This document shows positions 61,989 through 64,000 of a DNA stretch of 64,000 nt, in pieces (the stretch's first letter is position 1; each line of letters starts with the position of its first letter). The notes beneath the pieces are model-generated. The model searched no databases, was not told the DNA's origin, and saw only the letters and a list, made by a program, of their open reading frames with translations. The position numbers were made by a program, and so were the translations under genes. The DNA is from Kineococcus sp. NBC_00420 (GTDB lineage: Bacteria; Actinomycetota; Actinomycetes; Actinomycetales; Kineococcaceae). Location: NCBI RefSeq assembly GCF_036021035.1, contig NZ_CP107930.1, positions 3,906,001 through 3,970,000 of the forward strand, given 5' to 3'.

Positions 61989-63029
61989 ATGCGGACGACG
62001 ACAGGCCTGGCGCTGCTCGCGCCGGGCGGAACCTTGCAGCCCTCGACCATCGAACGGCGGGACCTGCGCCCGGACGACCTCGCGGTGCGGGTCACGTGGT
62101 GCGGCGTCTGCCACACCGACCTGCACGCGGTGCAGGACGCGGGCAGCGGCCCGCTCGTCCCGGGGCACGAGTTCGTGGGCGTGGTGAGCGAGGTGGGGAC
62201 GCAGGTCACCCGCTTCGCCGTCGGTGACACGGTCGCGGTCGGCAACATCGTCGACTCCTGCGGGACGTGCGCCTCCTGTCGCGCCGGTGACGAGCAGTTC
62301 TGCGCCGAGTTCCCGACCCTGACCTACGGCGGGAGGGACCGCGTCGACGGCTCCACCACGTCGGGCGCGTACGCGGGGGAGTACGTCGTGCGCGAGGGGT
62401 TCGCCTACGCCCTGCCCGCCGGGATGGACCCCGCCGGCGCGGCCCCGCTGATGTGCGCCGGGGTGACGGTCTTCGAACCGTTGCGCCGCTTCGGGGTGGG
62501 GGCGGGGGACCGGGTGGGGGTCGTCGGGCTCGGTGGGCTGGGTCACCTCGCGGTGAAGTTCGCCCGGGCGATGGGGGCGGAGGTCTCGGTGTTCACGACC
62601 TCGCAGGCGAAGGTGGAGGACGCCCGTTCGCTCGGGGTCGAGGACGTCGTGGTCTCCCGCGACGCCGACGCGATGGCCGCCGTGGCCGGCCGGTTCGACG
62701 TCGTGCTGGACACCGCGTCGGCCAAGCACGACCTCTCGCCGTACCTGCGCAGCCTGCGTGCGGACGGCACGTTGTGCGTCCTCGGCATCCCCGACCGCTA
62801 CGAGGCCGATCCGATGGCCCTCATGCAGGGGTTCAAGCGGCTGACCGCCTCGGGCAGCGGCGGGCGCCCCCGGACCCGGGAGATGCTGGACTTCGCCGCC
62901 GCGCACGGGATCAGCGCGGACGTCGAGGTCGTGACCCCGGCGGAGATCACGACGGCCTTCGAACGGCTGGGACGCGGGGACGTCCGCTGGCGGTTCGTCC
63001 TGGACACCGCGTCCCTGGCTCAGGCGTAG
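61989..63029 (+). CDS. Zinc-dependent alcohol dehydrogenase (YahK/CAD type)
   Basis: A 346-residue medium-chain dehydrogenase that interconverts alcohols and aldehydes with NAD(P)H. The catalytic zinc ligands are in CGVCHTDLH and GHE, the structural zinc site has four cysteines in SCGTCASCRAGDEQFC, and the nucleotide fold is VGLGGLGHLAVKFA. GGRDRVDGSTTSGAYAGEYV marks the YahK/cinnamyl-alcohol branch. It is controlled by a MerR-type promoter, with the MerR gene directly downstream. A role in aldehyde detoxification is likely. Confidence 0.93.
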   Translation: MRTTTGLALLAPGGTLQPSTIERRDLRPDDLAVRVTWCGVCHTDLHAVQDAGSGPLVPGHEFVGVVSEVGTQVTRFAVGDTVAVGNIVDSCGTCASCRAGDEQFCAEFPTLTYGGRDRVDGSTTSGAYAGEYVVREGFAYALPAGMDPAGAAPLMCAGVTVFEPLRRFGVGAGDRVGVVGLGGLGHLAVKFARAMGAEVSVFTTSQAKVEDARSLGVEDVVVSRDADAMAAVAGRFDVVLDTASAKHDLSPYLRSLRADGTLCVLGIPDRYEADPMALMQGFKRLTASGSGGRPRTREMLDFAAAHGISADVEVVTPAEITTAFERLGRGDVRWRFVLDTASLAQA

Positions 63030-63032
63030 CGT
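63027..63032 (+). promoter_or_regulatory. -10 element (TAGCGT) overlapping the adh stop, merR gene
   Basis: TAGCGT starts with the TAG stop of the dehydrogenase gene and is followed by 7 nt and the GTG at 63040. Confidence 0.5.
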
Positions 63033-63039
63033 CGTGGCC

Positions 63040-63444
63040 GTGACCACCCCGGACGCCGCCGGGCTCGGGATCCGTGAGGTCTCCGAGTCCACCGGACTCA
63101 GCGTCGACGCGCTGCGCTGGTACGAGAAGGAGGGGCTGCTCCCGCAGGTCGGGCGCCGCGCCGACGGTCGCCGGGTCTACGGCCCCGGCGCCGTCCGCTT
63201 CGTGCAGCTCGTCCAGGCGTTGCGCCGCACCGGGATGCCCGTCGCGCAGGTGCGGACGTTCGTGCAGCTCGGGCCGGGGACGCCCGGGAACAGCGCCGTG
63301 CGGCTGGAGGTGCTGCTCCGGCAGCAGGAACTCGTCGCGCACCGGATGGCCGAACTGCGTCGCGACGAGGAGGTCCTGCGCCGCAAGGTCGAGAACTACC
63401 GCTACCTCATCGCGAACGGACTCGACTGCGAGGACGAGTCCTGA
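63040..63444 (+). CDS. MerR-family transcriptional regulator
   Basis: A 134-residue MerR protein. The winged helix-turn-helix (about 8-75) begins LGIREVSESTGLSVDALRWYEKEGLLPQ and includes DGRRVYG. A long dimerisation helix (VRLEVLLRQQELVAHRMAELRRDEEVLRRKV) follows, and one cysteine lies in the last six residues (LDCEDES), as in some aldehyde-sensing NmlR/AdhR proteins. It should activate the dehydrogenase gene through the 19-bp promoter. The GTG at 63040 was chosen over 63034 because of the -10 spacing. Confidence 0.9.
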   Translation: MTTPDAAGLGIREVSESTGLSVDALRWYEKEGLLPQVGRRADGRRVYGPGAVRFVQLVQALRRTGMPVAQVRTFVQLGPGTPGNSAVRLEVLLRQQELVAHRMAELRRDEEVLRRKVENYRYLIANGLDCEDES

Positions 63445-63472
63445 ACCCCGCCTCCCCGGGGGGAGGGGTTCA
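63442..63472. terminator. Hairpin after merR
   Basis: TGAACCCC and GGGGTTCA arms with an inner CTCCCC/GGGGAG stem form a long hairpin that includes the merR stop codon. It separates the gene from the convergent diguanylate cyclase and can serve both strands. Confidence 0.7.
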
Positions 63473-64000
63473 GGTGACCTGAGCGGTCTGGGCGGCTGCA
63501 CCACCGTCGGTGCGGTCACGGTGGTGACGGGCCTTGGCCGCGTACATCGCCGCGTCCGCTCGGCGCAGCAGCTCGTCGAGGGTGGCCGGCTCGGTGCTGA
63601 CGGCGGTGCCGATGCTGGCCGAGACGCGGACCACGGTCCCGTCGAGGTCGTACGGAGCCCGCAGCGCGGCGCCCGTGCGAGCGGCCACCTCCGCCACGAC
63701 CGCAGCGTCCCCGGTGGCCAGCACCACGACGAACTCGTCACCGCCCAGACGGGCCAGTCCGTCGCCGGGACGCAGGAGCCCGGCCATGCGGTCCGCGGCC
63801 AGACGCAGCAGCAGGTCTCCGGCGGCGTGCCCGTACCGGTCGTTGACGGGTTTGAAGTGGTCCAGGTCGACGTAGATGACCGCGACGGTGCTCACGGCGT
63901 CCACCTCGGGAACGGCCGCGTCGCCCAGGTGCCGGGTGAAGTGCTCCTGCAGCCCGGTGCGGTTCAGCCGTCCGGTCAGTGCGTCGTGGGTCGCGGCGTG
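63470..64000 (-). CDS. Diguanylate cyclase (GGDEF), N-terminus beyond window
   Basis: Only the C-terminal 176 residues are in the window; the frame stays open to the right edge. The GGDEF domain begins near HDALTGRLNRTGL and contains YVDLDHFKPVNDRYGHAAGDLLL and the intact GGDEF, preceded five residues earlier by the RPGD inhibitory site. It makes cyclic di-GMP. The sensor region is not visible. It is the second cyclase gene here, and neither is paired with a phosphodiesterase. Confidence 0.92.
   Translation of the reverse strand, partial: HAATHDALTGRLNRTGLQEHFTRHLGDAAVPEVDAVSTVAVIYVDLDHFKPVNDRYGHAAGDLLLRLAADRMAGLLRPGDGLARLGGDEFVVVLATGDAAVVAEVAARTGAALRAPYDLDGTVVRVSASIGTAVSTEPATLDELLRRADAAMYAAKARHHRDRTDGGAAAQTAQVT

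Noticed and set aside
63034-63036. GTG at 63034 as merR start
   Set aside because: It lies one base after the -10 element, too close for transcription to include it. The GTG at 63040 has the 7-nt leaderless spacing.

Overview
This 64 kb window is very GC-rich, densely packed and almost fully coding on both strands. Many genes start with GTG and have leaderless promoters (TANNNT followed 6-8 nt later by the start codon), which points to an actinobacterium. Several features suggest a Kineococcus / Kineosporiaceae-type organism: cell-wall-binding repeat 2 and LGFP-repeat proteins, an accA-maf-birA-purK-purE neighbourhood, and a galactofuran/arabinan wall-polysaccharide cluster without any sign of mycolate genes. 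The taxon is an inference from gene content and is not proven. No rRNA, convincing tRNA, CRISPR array, insertion sequence or prophage was seen.

Layout. 1-10.5 kb is housekeeping and accessory genes: a truncated PHP-type hydrolase, an SDR/LysR divergent pair with a LysR box, a DUF2975 membrane protein with its XRE regulator and twin operators, a phosphohexomutase, a COG0523 GTPase, GrpB, a Nudix hydrolase, a DrrAB-type ABC exporter and an esterase lipoprotein. 10.6-23 kb holds purine nucleoside phosphorylase, a gamma-glutamylcyclotransferase-like protein, the quinone reductase LpdA, the biotinylated acyl-CoA carboxylase alpha subunit, Maf, a DUF885 metallohydrolase, an iron-box-controlled siderophore-binding lipoprotein, BirA, a GtrA protein, a 48-aa membrane protein, PurK and PurE. 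23-31.8 kb holds a DIP1984 protein, an S33 aminopeptidase-like hydrolase, a membrane diguanylate cyclase, a secreted subtilase, an LCP ligase, UDP-glucose dehydrogenase and a secreted cell-wall-binding protein.

31.8-50.6 kb is a long surface-glycan region. It first encodes DUF2304/GT2, an ABC exporter, GT4, a DUF6541 membrane protein, a fused GT2-GT2 and an acyltransferase. It then encodes a tightly coupled set resembling the mycobacterial arabinogalactan genes: glf, glfT2, Wzm/Wzt-type ABC transporter, two GT-C membrane glycosyltransferases, a PAP2 phosphatase and UbiA phosphoribosyltransferase (decaprenyl-phosphoryl-arabinose route), and GtrA. 50.5-53.3 kb holds LtrA, an aminoglycoside-phosphotransferase-like protein and an AbiEi-HTH/DUF559 nuclease-like protein. 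53.5-58.7 kb is a three-gene operon of secreted wall enzymes (PGRP amidase, zinc-peptidase-like protein, SpoIID-like protein), all ending in LGFP repeats. 59.1-64 kb holds a DUF1800/DUF1501 secreted pair, a zinc alcohol dehydrogenase with a MerR-type promoter and its MerR gene, and the end of a second diguanylate cyclase.

How the parts fit together. The glycan region would make, export and decorate a galactan/arabinan wall polymer. UDP-glucose dehydrogenase supplies sugar acids, and the LCP protein could attach polymer to peptidoglycan. The LGFP-repeat enzymes 3 kb away are plausible remodelling enzymes held on that polymer. Regulation visible in the sequence includes a LysR box, twin XRE operators, an IdeR/DtxR-type iron box, a 19-bp-spacer MerR promoter, many leaderless promoters, and long perfect hairpins, two of which lie inside coding sequence.
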